From the NCBI RefSeq assembly GCF_019823065.1, contig NZ_CP081966.1, positions 2,945,501 to 3,009,500 on the forward strand: a DNA stretch of 64,000 nt. Reading direction: 5' to 3'. Each line of letters starts with the position of its first letter. The first letter of the stretch is position 1. Origin of the DNA: Pseudomonas mosselii. GTDB lineage: Bacteria > Pseudomonadota > Gammaproteobacteria > Pseudomonadales > Pseudomonadaceae. This document shows, piece by piece, positions 63,896-64,000 of the stretch. A program made the position numbers and the translations under genes. The notes beneath the pieces were generated by a model. It was given only the letters and a program-made list of their open reading frames with translations. It was not told the DNA's origin and made no database searches.

Positions 63896-64000
63896 ATGGC
63901 CGGAAACATCAAAAAACAGGTCGATAGTATCGACTACAGCACCGTCGCGGTTCCGGAAGAACACCGCATGAGCAAAGGCTCACTGACGATGGCTTGGTGG
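63896..64000 (+). CDS. NCS1-type (purine/cytosine) permease, 5' end only
   Basis: 35 codons: MAGNIKKQVDSIDYSTVAVP then EEHRMSKGSLTMAWW. A short soluble head leading into a Trp-rich first helix resembles NCS1 family permeases such as CodB, but only the tip is visible. Confidence 0.5.
   Translation, partial: MAGNIKKQVDSIDYSTVAVPEEHRMSKGSLTMAWW

Noticed and set aside
1..64000. CRISPR arrays, rRNA or tRNA genes
   Set aside because: No spaced direct repeats or RNA gene patterns were found.

Overview
The window is a stretch of a GC-rich gammaproteobacterial chromosome. Protein families, ATGA-overlapping operons, a Pseudomonas-type REP palindrome and the PipR/peptidase/ABC locus point to a plant- or soil-associated Pseudomonas, most likely of the P. 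putida group. This is inferred from gene content; no rRNA or tRNA gene is visible.

Left part (1-29.4 kb) looks like ordinary chromosome. It holds a two-gene envelope/TPR-like unit (37-3373), then a LuxR-solo locus: pipR flanked by two proline-iminopeptidase-type hydrolases and a five-gene peptide ABC transporter, with a CT-N12-AG lux-box-like site in front of each target transcript. Next come a lipoprotein, a thymidylate-kinase-like P-loop protein, a LysR/quinone-reductase pair, an SDR and a chalcone-isomerase-like protein. From 16.8 to 25.7 kb lies an oxygen-limitation/stress block: an FNR/ANR-type iron-sulfur regulator, two tandem-domain universal stress proteins, two paralogous GNAT acetyltransferases, a beta-CASP metallo-hydrolase, membrane proteins and a K+ channel, with several FNR-type TTGAT-N4-ATCAA boxes in the gaps. 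A two-gene RNA-repair cassette follows (RNA ligase plus HD-polynucleotide kinase, 26-28 kb), then a class V aminotransferase and a YdeI-like protein.

Middle part (30-54 kb) is accessory and partly decaying. It opens with two small DUF6124/DUF3077-type genes, the first preceded by a highly structured leader that can pair with its own Shine-Dalgarno, and with a perfect 23-bp hairpin. An AT-rich minimal Tn7/Tn5053-like element (tniA-tniB-tniQ) follows, inserted beside a wrecked TonB-receptor/DUF3649/PepSY/DUF3325 siderophore locus. Then come an island with an XRE regulator, orphan genes, an AAA ATPase and two divergent tyrosine recombinases. From 45 to 53.5 kb is a set of LysR/ArsR-controlled small catabolic or detoxification genes (extradiol dioxygenase, esterase, ABM monooxygenases, SDR, DoxX, F420-type reductase, tautomerase), interleaved with gene remnants, an IS200-type relic and an IS5 fragment. 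Two of these promoters share a nearly identical 29-bp operator-like sequence.

Right part (54.3-63.3 kb) is a coherent beta-oxidation-like catabolic cluster: an IclR regulator and acyl-CoA dehydrogenase on the minus strand, and divergently an enoyl-CoA hydratase, 3-hydroxyacyl-CoA dehydrogenase, thiolase, CaiB-type CoA-transferase and a dedicated ETF pair. A TTTCG-N5-CGAAA dyad sits in front of both transcripts. Together these would activate a carboxylic acid to its CoA ester, oxidise it and thiolyse it; the substrate is not shown by the sequence, though the enzymes resemble the PaaF/PaaH/PcaF (adipyl/phenylacetate-type) set. The window ends in the first codons of an apparent NCS1-type permease.
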